Source: a virus. Taken from it: a DNA stretch of 26,279 nt. Positions 1-6,694 of the stretch are shown here, piece after piece. The translations under genes and the position numbers were made by a program. The number at the start of each line of letters is the position of its first letter. The first letter of the stretch is position 1. Under the pieces are notes generated by a model. That model saw only the letters and a list, made by a program, of their open reading frames with translations. It ran no database searches and was not told the origin of the DNA. The DNA lies in IMG/VR virus record IMGVR_UViG_3300030102_005480, positions 1 through 26,279 of that record, one strand, 5' to 3'.

Positions 1-995
1 GATCCGTAACCGTAGTCACAAGCCCTAAAGCGAGTCCAGTTTGACGGTATATCGTAGGGTTTGACTACGTGTATCTGTCTGTTAAACTCTGGAAACGCTG
101 AACCTTCATTTATATCCCAGTCACCTTCAAGGAGTTGTCTTCTTTGATGCTCTGGTAAGGATAGAAGGTTTGCTTCGTACATCCCATCCTCTGAGAGATA
201 TGGATTATCAAACAGAGTAGCAGGTATAAACTTTCTTTTAAATAGAGGTTCACCCTCTCTTGTATGACCTTTAGGCCATGTAATTATTTGACCATTTTCA
301 TCTGTTGCCCAGAACGATTCTCCTGGAGTACTGGGTTCAATAAAGTGCCTACGAACCCACTGATGTCCAGGCCCACCTGGGTTGCTTGTTGCTCTCATGT
401 ACAGAGGTAGACCACTAGCCTTTGTAGCTCTGAGTCGTGACCTCATGTAATTCCATGAGTAACTGGAGGGCCACTGAGTCAACTCATCAAAACCAATCCA
501 GTTAAAAGCTTGACCTTGGTATCTCATAACGTCATCGTCACGATCAAGGTATGACATCCAAAGTGTTGCACCGTTTGGTGCTACCCAAGTCTTGTCTCTT
601 TCCATGAACTTTATTCCTGGAACAGCCTTTGGGTAAAGCTGTTTACTTACAGATATAAGTTCTCGTAACTCTTCTGTACTCCTACGAACAAGTAGCATTC
701 GTGCATGTGGATTCGTAAAATATCTAACTGGATCAGCCACCATCGAATACGACTTACCACCACCTGCTGCTCCTCCGTATAGCACTTCTTGTTCTGTAGA
801 AGCTAGAAACTTAGTCTGTGGTCCTGGATTAGGCTCAAATATTACCTCTTGTCTGCCCACAGAAAGGGCATCGTTCTCCAGGTTCGAGGGAGATGTAGTC
901 TCCTTCTTCGTCAAGATCTCTGGTGTTTCTACCACCAATTCTTTTTTCTTCGATCTTCTGGCTTTTCCTTGCCGCTTCTTTATATTTTTTGGCAT
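1..995 (-). CDS. terL: Terminase large subunit (N-terminal part, runs off left end)
   Basis: Packaging motor ATPase and nuclease that pumps DNA into the prohead and cuts concatemers. Read by eye in the frame whose codons start at positions congruent to 2 mod 3. The Walker A motif GGAAGGGKS lies near residues 74-82, the Walker B motif IGFDE near 167-171, and the ATPase coupling motif ATSNPGG follows. The last visible residues, CDYGYG, look like the first Asp of the RNase H-like nuclease domain. The C-terminus lies outside the window. The start is uncertain: ATG at 995 gives a Lys/Arg-rich N-terminus (MPKNIKKR) but overlaps the upstream gene by 161 bases and has no clear ribosome binding site. 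GTG at 935 or 860 are alternatives. Function is sure, start is not. Confidence 0.93.
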   Translation of the reverse strand, partial: MPKNIKKRQGKARRSKKKELVVETPEILTKKETTSPSNLENDALSVGRQEVIFEPNPGPQTKFLASTEQEVLYGGAAGGGKSYSMVADPVRYFTNPHARMLLVRRSTEELRELISVSKQLYPKAVPGIKFMERDKTWVAPNGATLWMSYLDRDDDVMRYQGQAFNWIGFDELTQWPSSYSWNYMRSRLRATKASGLPLYMRATSNPGGPGHQWVRRHFIEPSTPGESFWATDENGQIITWPKGHTREGEPLFKRKFIPATLFDNPYLSEDGMYEANLLSLPEHQRRQLLEGDWDINEGSAFPEFNRQIHVVKPYDIPSNWTRFRACDYGYG

Positions 996-1335
996 ACTGC
1001 TTATAGTTCGAGGAAGCTCTACGCCTTTTTTCTTCCATTCTGACACGTTTGTATAACCCTACATGCGATATTTCTCTACCAGATTCTTTCGATAACCAAG
1101 CTGCTACTTTTCTTACGCTGTATTCTTGAAGAAATAGTTTAGCTTTTTCTAGTAACTCTAGCTCTTCAGGGATAGGTAACAGTAAGTCTGGATCTGTTTC
1201 GTCTTGTTTGTAACCAAAAGGTACGTGTCTTCCTACTCGTATAATCGGATACCACTCTCCTAGTTCCCCTTGTAATGGTATCTGCCAGTCTACTTTGGTT
1301 GGGTGGTCTGCTGCTGTTGCTCTTTTACTCATCAT
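835..1335 (-). CDS. Conserved phage protein between terminase subunits, Zn-ribbon-like tail
   Basis: A 166-residue charged protein between the two terminase genes. Residues about 60-95 (KAKLFLQEYSVRKVAAWLSK and after) look like a helix-turn-helix of the resolvase or recombinase kind. Residues 95-140 are a Lys/Arg-rich helix, and the C-terminus carries one CPFCGQ knuckle. The start is MM at 1335 or 1332 and overlaps the end of the small terminase gene by about 11 bases. Its position and HTH would fit a DNA-recognition or packaging accessory role, possibly a second small-terminase-like factor. This is inference; I do not recognise a named family. Confidence 0.8.
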   Translation of the reverse strand: MMSKRATAADHPTKVDWQIPLQGELGEWYPIIRVGRHVPFGYKQDETDPDLLLPIPEELELLEKAKLFLQEYSVRKVAAWLSKESGREISHVGLYKRVRMEEKRRRASSNYKQYAKKYKEAARKSQKIEEKRIGGRNTRDLDEEGDYISLEPGERCPFCGQTRGNI

Positions 1336-1687
1336 CTTTCGCAGGTAAAATAAATAAAGGTTCTGATGCCTTTACTTCTACCTTGTCTGTTTTAGTAAAT
1401 CCTGCACGATCTAAAATATCTTTTGCTGCTAACATCTTTTCTTTTACACCTAGATCAGTTGGATCTGCCATAACAGAAAACATTGTATATGCTGCTTTGG
1501 TTGAAGACTGTGCTATAAACTTCTTTGTAAGCTCTGCAATCTCATCTGTCAAGCTATTAACAACAGCAGTAGAAGCTACACTATCAGCGTAACCTGCTAG
1601 TTTCTTAGCCTGTACAGGATCACCCTTTGCTTCTTCAAAAAGAACATCAAGAAACTTCTGTTGTTTTTCTGTTAGATTTTTAACCAT
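1325..1687 (-). CDS. terS: Terminase small subunit
   Basis: A 120-residue protein opening with LTEKQQKFLDVLFEEAKGD, the usual N-terminal DNA-binding helices of small terminases. It ends with an AAKDILDRAGFTKTDKVEVK segment, a recurring C-terminal signature of phage small terminase subunits, followed by a short acidic tail. It would form the ring that recognises the packaging site and recruits the large subunit. It lies one gene upstream of terL in the same leftward transcript and overlaps the preceding gene by 8 bases. The call rests on sequence pattern and synteny. Confidence 0.75.
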   Translation of the reverse strand: MVKNLTEKQQKFLDVLFEEAKGDPVQAKKLAGYADSVASTAVVNSLTDEIAELTKKFIAQSSTKAAYTMFSVMADPTDLGVKEKMLAAKDILDRAGFTKTDKVEVKASEPLFILPAKDDE

Positions 1688-2144
1688 ATTTCACCATATA
1701 TACTACGAAAGATAGAATACCTACAAACAGTAAGAGAATAAAACCTGAAAGACCCCAAGTTATAATTGCCTCTTGCATTTCAGCTTTACGATATTCTTGT
1801 TCCTTCTTTTGTTTACGTATCTTACCCTCAGTGGCTACAAGCTCATCCCAGGCAGATGGCCCCATGCTGAAACTGATCCAGTCCTTCAATTCCTTTCTCA
1901 TGGATTCTGCTTTTTTCTTGGCGGTAAAGATTTCTAGAGCTTCGGCTTCAACAGATTGTCCATTGAGTGCTTTCCACCAAGGAGGGTTTTTATTTTTTTG
2001 TTCTGCGTAGGACAGATCACTCATAGCACTTGCCCATTGAGTCAACTGTCCTGACATATCTTGCAGATCTTTACCTACCTGAAAGCCTTTCTTCAAAGCA
2101 TTGAAGGCTACGGTTGCACCACCGATAATTGTTACTGGGTCCAC
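1680..2144 (-). CDS. Membrane-anchored hypothetical protein
   Basis: A 154-residue protein with a weakly hydrophobic N-terminus (MDPVTIIGGATVAFNALKKG), a long charged helical middle (residues 80-125, rich in Lys and Glu) and a strong transmembrane helix near 128-150 (WGLSGFILLLFVGILSFVVY). The start codon is GTG at 2144, preceded by a clear GGGAGG ribosome binding site about six bases upstream. It sits directly before terS. It could be a membrane-active late protein such as a holin-type or injection protein, but no family is recognised. Confidence 0.8.
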   Translation of the reverse strand: MDPVTIIGGATVAFNALKKGFQVGKDLQDMSGQLTQWASAMSDLSYAEQKNKNPPWWKALNGQSVEAEALEIFTAKKKAESMRKELKDWISFSMGPSAWDELVATEGKIRKQKKEQEYRKAEMQEAIITWGLSGFILLLFVGILSFVVYMVKYG

Positions 2145-2196
2145 GAGCCTCCTCCCAAAGTACTCCTATGATCAATAAAAAAACTAAGTGTTTCTT

Positions 2197-2361
2197 TCAG
2201 AGTGGTTTGCCTGTCAGTATGGCTCTTTCTATATCAAACCTACCAATACCTAAGTCTCGTAACTCTCTGTCAGTCATTTTTTCAAGTTGTATACGTGCAA
2301 CTTTACGTCTAGCTGACTCTGCCCTTGCTTCTAATAATCTGCTGAATATTCTTTTAAACAT
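2197..2361 (-). CDS. DUF1127 (YjiS-like) small protein
   Basis: A 54-residue Arg-rich protein. The second half carries the DUF1127 signature almost unchanged: LEKMTDRELRDLGIGRFDIE, residues 26-45. Known cellular members in Alphaproteobacteria affect phosphate and carbon metabolism and, in Rhodobacter (CcaF1), bind RNA. A phage copy could modulate host RNA turnover or metabolism. The ATG at 2361 is preceded by GAGGAT about eight bases upstream. It is the first gene after a 92-base gap holding a probable promoter, so it may lead the terminase transcript. The family call is confident, the role in the phage is inference. Confidence 0.88.
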   Translation of the reverse strand: MFKRIFSRLLEARAESARRKVARIQLEKMTDRELRDLGIGRFDIERAILTGKPL

Positions 2362-2419
2362 TATCTATCCTCGTTGTTTGTGTTAGCCCTAACTGGGTGA
2401 GGATAGTTATATTCAAATA

Positions 2420-2448
2420 GTTATATCATAGTAGTGACAAAAATGCAA
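2420..2448 (-). promoter_or_regulatory. Probable sigma70-type promoter before DUF1127 and terminase genes
   Basis: On the minus strand TTGCAT (2448-2443) is followed after 17 bases by TATAAC (2425-2420), a good -10 with a weak -35. A second TATAAC lies 14 bases further on (2411-2406). The element begins right after the stop codon of the upstream gene. It sits in the largest gap of the leftward block, which suggests a separate transcript for DUF1127, terS and terL. Confidence 0.45.
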
Positions 2449-2453
2449 CTCCG

Positions 2454-2819
2454 TTATGTAGGTTGGTAATGCTCTTCACCAGACAGAATTACATGAAAGT
2501 CTGAACTAGACTCTTCAAATCCTACAATCTTATCTCCTTCAGATAGGGCAAGGTATGCCCCACCTTCTATTACTTCTTCTAAGCCATTACCTGCAATACT
2601 GTGATTATCAATAATAAAATGATACGTTGTAGTTGCAGCTTCATACCATTGAAGACTATACTTCTTAGTTGAAGCAGAACCATTTGATACGTGTAAAAAT
2701 CTAATCAGACTAACAAAATTATTAGGACAGGTGTATATAACGTCACCACTGGACCCACCTGAAGTTGCACTAAGATCTTTAGCTGCTGAGAAAAATTTAG
2801 CGTCTGATAGTAAGGTCAC
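2454..2819 (-). CDS. Hypothetical protein, probable small structural or decoration protein
   Basis: A 121-residue, mostly beta-strand-like, acidic protein with little charge clustering and many Ser, Thr and Gly residues. It resembles small virion proteins found near tail and capsid genes in marine phages, as in the stretch VSLIRFLHVSNGSASTKKYS. The start is GTG at 2819, overlapping the upstream stop as GTGA, with AAAGG upstream. There is no signal peptide or membrane segment. The structural role is inference from composition and fold-like pattern. Confidence 0.75.
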   Translation of the reverse strand: MTLLSDAKFFSAAKDLSATSGGSSGDVIYTCPNNFVSLIRFLHVSNGSASTKKYSLQWYEAATTTYHFIIDNHSIAGNGLEEVIEGGAYLALSEGDKIVGFEESSSDFHVILSGEEHYQPT

Positions 2820-3058
2820 TTTTTACCTTTAACTTTCTTTACAACTTTAGTTGTCCAAGCTTCGTTAACATCAGGAGTAGATGGATCATCTGCCATCAAC
2901 TGACCTTTATCGTTACGAGCACGTACTTTTTTAGTCTCTGTGTTTTGGCTTTCCCAAAACTCTAGTGCTGCAGGGTCTTTACTATGCCACTCTCCTCGAA
3001 TCCATTCTCCAAGGATATTGCCATACTTATCTACTACTTTATCACCTTCTATTATCAT
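2816..3058 (-). CDS. Hypothetical protein
   Basis: An 80-residue protein. The first half has a beta-hairpin look (GDKVVDKYGNILGEWIRGEW) and the end is very Lys-rich (KVVKKVKGKK). It is translationally coupled by ATGA overlaps at its own start (3055-3058) and by GTGA at its end. No family recognised. Confidence 0.72.
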   Translation of the reverse strand: MIIEGDKVVDKYGNILGEWIRGEWHSKDPAALEFWESQNTETKKVRARNDKGQLMADDPSTPDVNEAWTTKVVKKVKGKK

Positions 3059-3474
3059 TTTTTACCTCTTCTAGCCATACCGCCTCTAGATTTACCAGAG
3101 AAACTCATGGGTTTTCCGTTTTTATTTTTTGTAGTTTTTTTCTTTTTAGCTGCTTTTGCAAGATTCATAGGGTCTTTGCCTTTTTTAATTGCATCTGCAA
3201 CTTCAGATTTTGTCATAGAACCAACAAGAACTTCAACCTTTATACTACCTGATCCTGGACGTGCTTTGGGTTTGATAGGTTTAATTGGTTTTTTAAGATC
3301 TTCTGCATATACAGCAGCCATCACTTTACCATCTTTATTTGTGTAATAAAGTGATCCTGCTTTCTTAGCTGCAGCAATACTCTTATACTTACCTGCATTT
3401 TTTTTAGCTTCTTTAACAGATAAACCTTTTTCTTTTAGTTTACTGTTTAAATATTTTTGTAGTGTTACAGCCAT
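3055..3474 (-). CDS. Lysine-rich basic protein
   Basis: A 139-residue protein with very high Lys content. Residues 1-60 hold the best structured part (LNSKLKEKGLSVKEAKKNAGKYKSI and after), a helix followed by a strand pair. A Pro/Lys linker containing KARPGSGS follows, then a short helical part (MTKSEVADAIKKGKDPMNLAKAAKKKK), then a Gly/Arg/Lys-rich tail. The KPxxRPGS linker recurs in the basic protein at 7164-7706. It may bind DNA non-specifically inside the capsid or in the infected cell. This is inference; no named family. Confidence 0.78.
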   Translation of the reverse strand: MAVTLQKYLNSKLKEKGLSVKEAKKNAGKYKSIAAAKKAGSLYYTNKDGKVMAAVYAEDLKKPIKPIKPKARPGSGSIKVEVLVGSMTKSEVADAIKKGKDPMNLAKAAKKKKTTKNKNGKPMSFSGKSRGGMARRGKK

Positions 3475-3483
3475 TGTTCTTTC

Positions 3484-3855
3484 CTACTTATAAGTGTTAG
3501 GGGCTTTTTTGATACCAGTATTTATAGTACCAGTTGATTTAATCATACCACCTTGGTTGTACATAGCAACCTTACCACCTTTAGTGTAAGCTTTCTTTTT
3601 CATACCACCCTTGGCATAACCTTTTTTCTTCATACCACCCTTGGCATAACCTTTCTTTTTCATCATGCCGCCTTTGTTTGCACCTTTAGCTGCAGACTTC
3701 ATAGGTTCAGTTTTATTACCATCTCCATCAAGATCTAAAAAATCTGGTTTTGGTCCTCCACCTTTGGCGTAGCCTTTCTTCTTCATGCCGCCCATTGCAT
3801 AACCTTTCTTTTTCATGCCACCCATTGCGTAGCCTTTTTTCTTCATCTTTTTCAT
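3484..3855 (-). CDS. MKKKGYAxGG repeat protein with degenerate EF-hand-like insert
   Basis: A 123-residue protein made of six ten-residue repeats, consensus MKKKGYA(M/K)GG. Three lie at residues 4-33 and three at 65-94. They are separated by PKPDFLDLDGDGNKTEPM, which resembles a calcium loop, though the last position is Met instead of Glu. The C-terminus (GGMIKSTGTINTGIKKAPN, residues 102-120) closely resembles the end of the unrelated basic protein at 7720-8379. It overlaps the next gene by TAATG. The Gly/Lys/Tyr repeats suggest a disordered nucleic-acid-binding or condensing protein. Function unknown. Confidence 0.8.
   Translation of the reverse strand: MKKMKKKGYAMGGMKKKGYAMGGMKKKGYAKGGGPKPDFLDLDGDGNKTEPMKSAAKGANKGGMMKKKGYAKGGMKKKGYAKGGMKKKAYTKGGKVAMYNQGGMIKSTGTINTGIKKAPNTYK
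3574..3663 (-). repeat. Three 30-bp coding repeats (MKKKGYAKGG), second block
   Basis: Three in-frame 30-base units encoding MKKKGYAKGG, MKKKGYAKGG and MKKKAYTKGG. The first two are nearly identical at DNA level. They match the block at 3757-3846, so the gene probably grew by unit duplication and could slip or recombine. Confidence 0.9.
3757..3846 (-). repeat. Three 30-bp coding repeats (MKKKGYAxGG), first block
   Basis: Three in-frame 30-base units encoding MKKKGYAMGG, MKKKGYAMGG and MKKKGYAKGG near the start of the repeat protein. The third-codon positions vary (ggc/ggt, tac/tat), so selection appears to hold the peptide repeat and not just the DNA. Confidence 0.9.
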
Positions 3856-4532
3856 TATTCATCCTCACTATATAAATTGTTAAAGACTCGTTGCGTATCC
3901 CATACATAGTCTACGTTTTCTTTCGAGTTATAAATATGTTGGTTTGGTTTAAAGTCTGGAGCACCTTCTCCAGTTTCAAACCAAGCAGGGTGAGTTACTC
4001 TCACTCTATTATTGGGCAACGCAACTATGTTACCTGTGTATTCTCCTGCATCTAACAACTCCAAGACATGAGATTGTTTATGTTGAGCAGGATCGTCTGC
4101 TACTTCGTTATCTGTGTAGTCTACAGTGAAGTAGTACTTTGCAGGATAGAACTCACCATCTACTTTAGCTATCCAAGGAGCAGGTGTCGCTCTTTCTAAT
4201 TTATATACTGAGTGTGTATGAGACATACAATCCCAGGGTTGTGCTAGATATGGTGGTAACTCTGTAGGCCATTCCTCAAGGGGGGTATCTGCCACGAGTG
4301 CTGTTAAAGGCATTCTCGCCCACATTGCACCACCATGTACATTTTCTGAGTCATCAAAGTCTGATTCACAACCTGTAAATATAACTTGAAAACTGAGAGT
4401 TCTGTTTGGCATGGTGGTTACACCTATAACCATACAATGTAAAAACTCTCCATGATATTCTTCTAAATTCTTTGTGTATTCTCTACGCACCCATGCTTTG
4501 AAGTACGGTATACTACTTTGTAGATACGGCAT
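3855..4532 (-). CDS. Hypothetical protein
   Basis: A 225-residue protein starting MPYLQSSIPYFKAWVRREY. It is rich in aromatic residues and beta-like stretches (LSFQVIFTGCESDFDDSENVHGG and onward) with a conserved-looking WARMPLTALVADTP segment. I chose the ATG at 4532. It overlaps the upstream gene by 20 bases, whereas an earlier ATG at 4580 would overlap by 68. There is no signal peptide or transmembrane helix. It looks globular and well conserved, unlike the Lys-rich neighbours, but I do not recognise its family. Confidence 0.78.
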   Translation of the reverse strand: MPYLQSSIPYFKAWVRREYTKNLEEYHGEFLHCMVIGVTTMPNRTLSFQVIFTGCESDFDDSENVHGGAMWARMPLTALVADTPLEEWPTELPPYLAQPWDCMSHTHSVYKLERATPAPWIAKVDGEFYPAKYYFTVDYTDNEVADDPAQHKQSHVLELLDAGEYTGNIVALPNNRVRVTHPAWFETGEGAPDFKPNQHIYNSKENVDYVWDTQRVFNNLYSEDE

Positions 4533-4818
4533 CTTTTTTATGTTTCCTTCGCAATTCCGCTTTAGCTTGTTTAAAGACATTTGCTATCGCTGTCTTGCCC
4601 ATGACTTTAGCACGTTGCTCTGCTACGGTCAATATTTGGATCTTTCTTGCGTAAGGCTTCTTTAATCTTTTTACTTTAGCTACTGTAGCTTTGGCGTCAG
4701 CCATTGTAGCGAACTTGATAGATACTGTATCTTTAGGGTTTTCATCCGTATATAGTCTACGTCCAGACCCTTTTGGTTTTTTACCTGTTCCTACTTTTGG
4801 ATCTGGTTTTTTTGCCAT
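4513..4818 (-). CDS. Conserved basic phage protein
   Basis: A 101-residue Lys-rich protein. The core, GSGRRLYTDENPKDTVSIKF followed by ATMADAKATVAKVKRLKKPYARKIQI, is a pattern I associate with a recurrent small protein of marine phages. It is probably a small alpha/beta domain followed by a basic helix. It is the last of three consecutive basic genes (4513-5347). Function unknown. Confidence 0.8.
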   Translation of the reverse strand: MAKKPDPKVGTGKKPKGSGRRLYTDENPKDTVSIKFATMADAKATVAKVKRLKKPYARKIQILTVAEQRAKVMGKTAIANVFKQAKAELRRKHKKDAVSTK

Positions 4819-4820
4819 GT

Positions 4821-5057
4821 TTATTTCCTAAAGGCTCTGGTCTTTTTTGCGATCTTTTTAGGTTGAGCCACATGCTGCTTACCTGCCGCCTTGCCTTTTC
4901 GTTTTGCTCTGGTTGTAGCGGCATACTCACTGCTGCTAAGAGACTTAATAGCCGCAGTAGGTAGATAACGCTCACCAGTCTTAGAACTAGGCTTACCACT
5001 CTTTGTACGCCATTTCTGTTTCGTCCAGTTCTTGAGAGACTTCTGTGGAGCTTTCAC
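4821..5057 (-). CDS. Conserved basic phage protein
   Basis: A 78-residue protein rich in Lys, Ser and Trp: LKNWTKQKWRTKSGKPSSKT, then GERYLPTAAIKSLSSSEYAA and a basic tail. This arrangement recurs in marine phages and is familiar to me from cyanophage-like genomes, always without a known function. Its start overlaps the stop of the gene at 5054-5347 (ATGA). Probably a nucleic-acid-associated protein, by composition only. Confidence 0.8.
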   Translation of the reverse strand: MKAPQKSLKNWTKQKWRTKSGKPSSKTGERYLPTAAIKSLSSSEYAATTRAKRKGKAAGKQHVAQPKKIAKKTRAFRK

Positions 5058-5347
5058 GACTTATAGCCTCCACCCTTGGCTTTGTATTGTTTAGCTAACA
5101 TCTGAGCTTTACGAGCAGACCACTGACCAGGGTTGCCACCCTTACCTCCTGCTTTAATAGAGTTAAATAAAGATTTACGCATTCCAGGTTTTGTATAGTT
5201 ACCTGCTTTGTTTACAGTGCTTCCACCTCTGGACATTCCAACTGCTTTTTTCAAAGTCTTTGCTTGTCCTGCGTGAGTTTTAGAGGCTTTATTTAAACCT
5301 TTAATTACTTTCTTTACTTTGTTTTTATTTTGTTTTGTTAAAGCCAT
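5054..5347 (-). CDS. Conserved basic protein with GQWSARKAQ motif (DUF5872-like)
   Basis: A 97-residue very basic protein. Residues 60-97 read KSLFNSIKAGGKGGNPGQWS then ARKAQMLAKQYKAKGGGYKS. The GKGGxPGQWSARKAQxLAxxYKxxGGGY block recurs in phages, large eukaryotic viruses and some bacteria; I recall it as DUF5872, but the number should be checked. The N-terminal half is a Lys-rich, probably disordered stretch. It is the first of three adjacent basic genes with overlapping stops and starts. Confidence 0.8.
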   Translation of the reverse strand: MALTKQNKNKVKKVIKGLNKASKTHAGQAKTLKKAVGMSRGGSTVNKAGNYTKPGMRKSLFNSIKAGGKGGNPGQWSARKAQMLAKQYKAKGGGYKS

Positions 5348-5352
5348 TTCTT

Positions 5353-5448
5353 TTAAGCCTTACAGTTACAATCAGGACCACAATTTTTATTTAAAATTGC
5401 ACATCCTATTCTTTTGAAGTATCTCCACATCCATTTTATTATCTTCAT
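5353..5448 (-). CDS. 31-residue Cys-rich microprotein
   Basis: Encodes a 31-residue peptide. A basic, Trp-containing N-terminal half (MKIIKWMWRYFKRIG) is followed by Cys-rich KNCGPDCNCKA. It is coupled to the upstream gene by an ATGA overlap at 5445-5448. The CGPDCNC cluster could bind a metal ion. The peptide fills what would otherwise be a 97-base gap in a compact operon, which supports it. Similar CGPDC-tailed peptides occur in marine phages as far as I recall. Confidence 0.55.
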   Translation of the reverse strand: MKIIKWMWRYFKRIGCAILNKNCGPDCNCKA

Positions 5449-5639
5449 AGTGAAACTCCCATTTTAATTTTTGTGCATTGTGGTACTGCTAGGTATCCCT
5501 GTTGTTGAAAATATCTAGCCACCACTATTGCCTCTTGAGCACATGCTTCCTCTGTAGCAAATGTAGCTTCTGTTTTTGCCATTACCTCGCAGGATATTGC
5601 TGCAGGTGTACTACAGAGAAGCATAAATGCTATCCACAT
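5445..5639 (-). CDS. Small exported Cys-containing protein
   Basis: A 64-residue protein with a short signal-peptide-like N-terminus (MWIAFMLLCSTPAAISCEVM), then TEATFATEEACAQEAI and a C-terminal PQC. Two Cys in the mature part (in EEAC and VPQC) could form a periplasmic disulfide. Its layout resembles the 57-residue protein at 16597-16770. It starts by TAATG overlap with the predicted outer-membrane protein and ends by ATGA overlap with a Cys-rich microprotein. This suggests three envelope proteins made together. Confidence 0.7.
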   Translation of the reverse strand: MWIAFMLLCSTPAAISCEVMAKTEATFATEEACAQEAIVVARYFQQQGYLAVPQCTKIKMGVSL

Positions 5640-6025
5640 TAGAAGCTGACCGTAGCCCCTACTGTAATGTCACCAAACTCTAAGTCTGAATCTGTAGATA
5701 CTTCAGTATATAAATTTATGTTTGTGCTAGGAACTGTGTAGTCCATTGTAAAATCTAAACCTTGAAAGATGTCTCCATCTTCTAGTTCTAGCATGTCAAT
5801 GTCTGTAGCCATAGTAAAACCTATGCCCATAGCTGTCAAACCTGCTGATGGTGTTAGTTCCCATTCCCAGTCTTCTACACCTGTTGTGTAGTTAAAATCT
5901 GAGGATGCACCAATAGATACTGTTTGTCCTGCTACAGGAAAATCTTTTGCGTAAGTTGTTGTGCTTGCCATGATTGCAGCCAAACCTACCCATGCTGCTA
6001 TCACAGCTATTTCTTTTTTATTCAT
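5639..6025 (-). CDS. Predicted outer-membrane beta-barrel protein
   Basis: A 128-residue protein. Residues 1-26 are a Sec signal peptide (MNKKEIAVIAAWVGLAAIMA, cleavage after TTTYA). The mature part alternates polar and hydrophobic residues in strands separated by acidic turns (DFNYTTGVEDWEWELTPSAG; FTMDYTVPSTNINLYTEVST). It ends ITVGATVSF with the terminal Phe typical of outer-membrane barrel proteins recognised by BAM. It is too short for a large porin and would suit a small barrel. Phage-encoded outer-membrane proteins such as lambda Lom can change the host surface or block superinfection. That role here is inference. Confidence 0.75.
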   Translation of the reverse strand: MNKKEIAVIAAWVGLAAIMASTTTYAKDFPVAGQTVSIGASSDFNYTTGVEDWEWELTPSAGLTAMGIGFTMATDIDMLELEDGDIFQGLDFTMDYTVPSTNINLYTEVSTDSDLEFGDITVGATVSF

Positions 6026-6038
6026 GTTCTTTCATCCT

Positions 6039-6335
6039 TTACCATTTAACTTTGTTAGCCCAATATGCAGCAGACATCTTGCCTTTTTTAATATTCTTGC
6101 TGTGTCGTGCTTTAAAACTTGCCCTCTTCTTTTTCATCCTATCTGATTCACCTGCTTTGGGTTTACCTGCAGTAGAGGCTCCTTGCTCACCAAAACGAAT
6201 CAATTTATACTTTCCACCTTCTGATGCCATGACAACGTGAGACTTAGTTGGGTGATCAGGAGTCCTCTTGGGTTTGTTGACTCCTTTTAACCCCAGTCTT
6301 TTCATTGTCGCTTTGACACGCTCAGGTACACTCAT
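6039..6335 (-). CDS. Conserved basic protein (NKPKRTPxHPTKSH family)
   Basis: A 98-residue protein with an extremely conserved-looking core. GVNKPKRTPDHPTKSHVVMA and YKLIRFGEQGASTAGKPKAG are followed by FKARHSKNIKKGKMSAAYWA and NKVKW at the end. I recall this family from cyanophages and other marine phages (a DUF, possibly DUF6321), always uncharacterised. It has a small beta domain followed by basic helices. It overlaps the upstream lipoprotein gene by ATGA. Family recognition is confident, function is unknown. Confidence 0.85.
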   Translation of the reverse strand: MSVPERVKATMKRLGLKGVNKPKRTPDHPTKSHVVMASEGGKYKLIRFGEQGASTAGKPKAGESDRMKKKRASFKARHSKNIKKGKMSAAYWANKVKW

Positions 6336-6694
6336 TTGTATCTCTCGTACTTAGGGTTATCTTTCCTACCAAATAACGTGAGTATAAAGTTCATTATACC
6401 TCTACCAATTTCTGTAGGTGTTGGCAAGAGCCAACCTAAAATTAAAAGTAGCATTACCCAGGGTGGTATGTTTGTGTTTATAATATCTAAGCTTCCCACT
6501 GATCCTGTCTCTACTTCTTTTGAAACTATATCTCGTCCTGCAGATGTAGTTGTTTCAACAGACATAACTGACTGTCGGTTCTCTGCTCCTATCTGAGCGT
6601 TACTGTTGACGGTAGGACCGCCTGATCCTCCTAGGAACCCTAGCGGATTCAAACCACATCCAGATAAAAATAGAACGAAAACTAACCATCGCAT
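6332..6694 (-). CDS. Probable u-spanin (lipoprotein with C-terminal transmembrane helix)
   Basis: A 120-residue protein with a lipoprotein signal (MRWLVFVLFLSGC, lipobox LSGC, lipidated Cys13). A periplasmic Ser/Thr/Asn-rich stretch follows, including PTVNSNAQIGAENRQS. The transmembrane helix lies near residues 78-95 (PWVMLLLILGWLLP), with a basic C-terminal tail. An outer-membrane lipid anchor plus an inner-membrane helix in one chain is the architecture of unimolecular spanins such as T1 gp11 (131 residues). These fuse the two membranes at lysis. It is placed directly after the endolysin gene with a TAATG junction. Confidence 0.65.
   Translation of the reverse strand: MRWLVFVLFLSGCGLNPLGFLGGSGGPTVNSNAQIGAENRQSVMSVETTTSAGRDIVSKEVETGSVGSLDIINTNIPPWVMLLLILGWLLPTPTEIGRGIMNFILTLFGRKDNPKYERYK

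Noticed and set aside
2984-3346. Hydrophobic 120-codon plus-strand frame opposite the Lys-rich genes
   Set aside because: Lys codons (AAA/AAG) read from the other strand give Phe and Leu, so hydrophobic frames opposite basic genes are expected artefacts. The same holds for 7303-7758 and 5974-6240.
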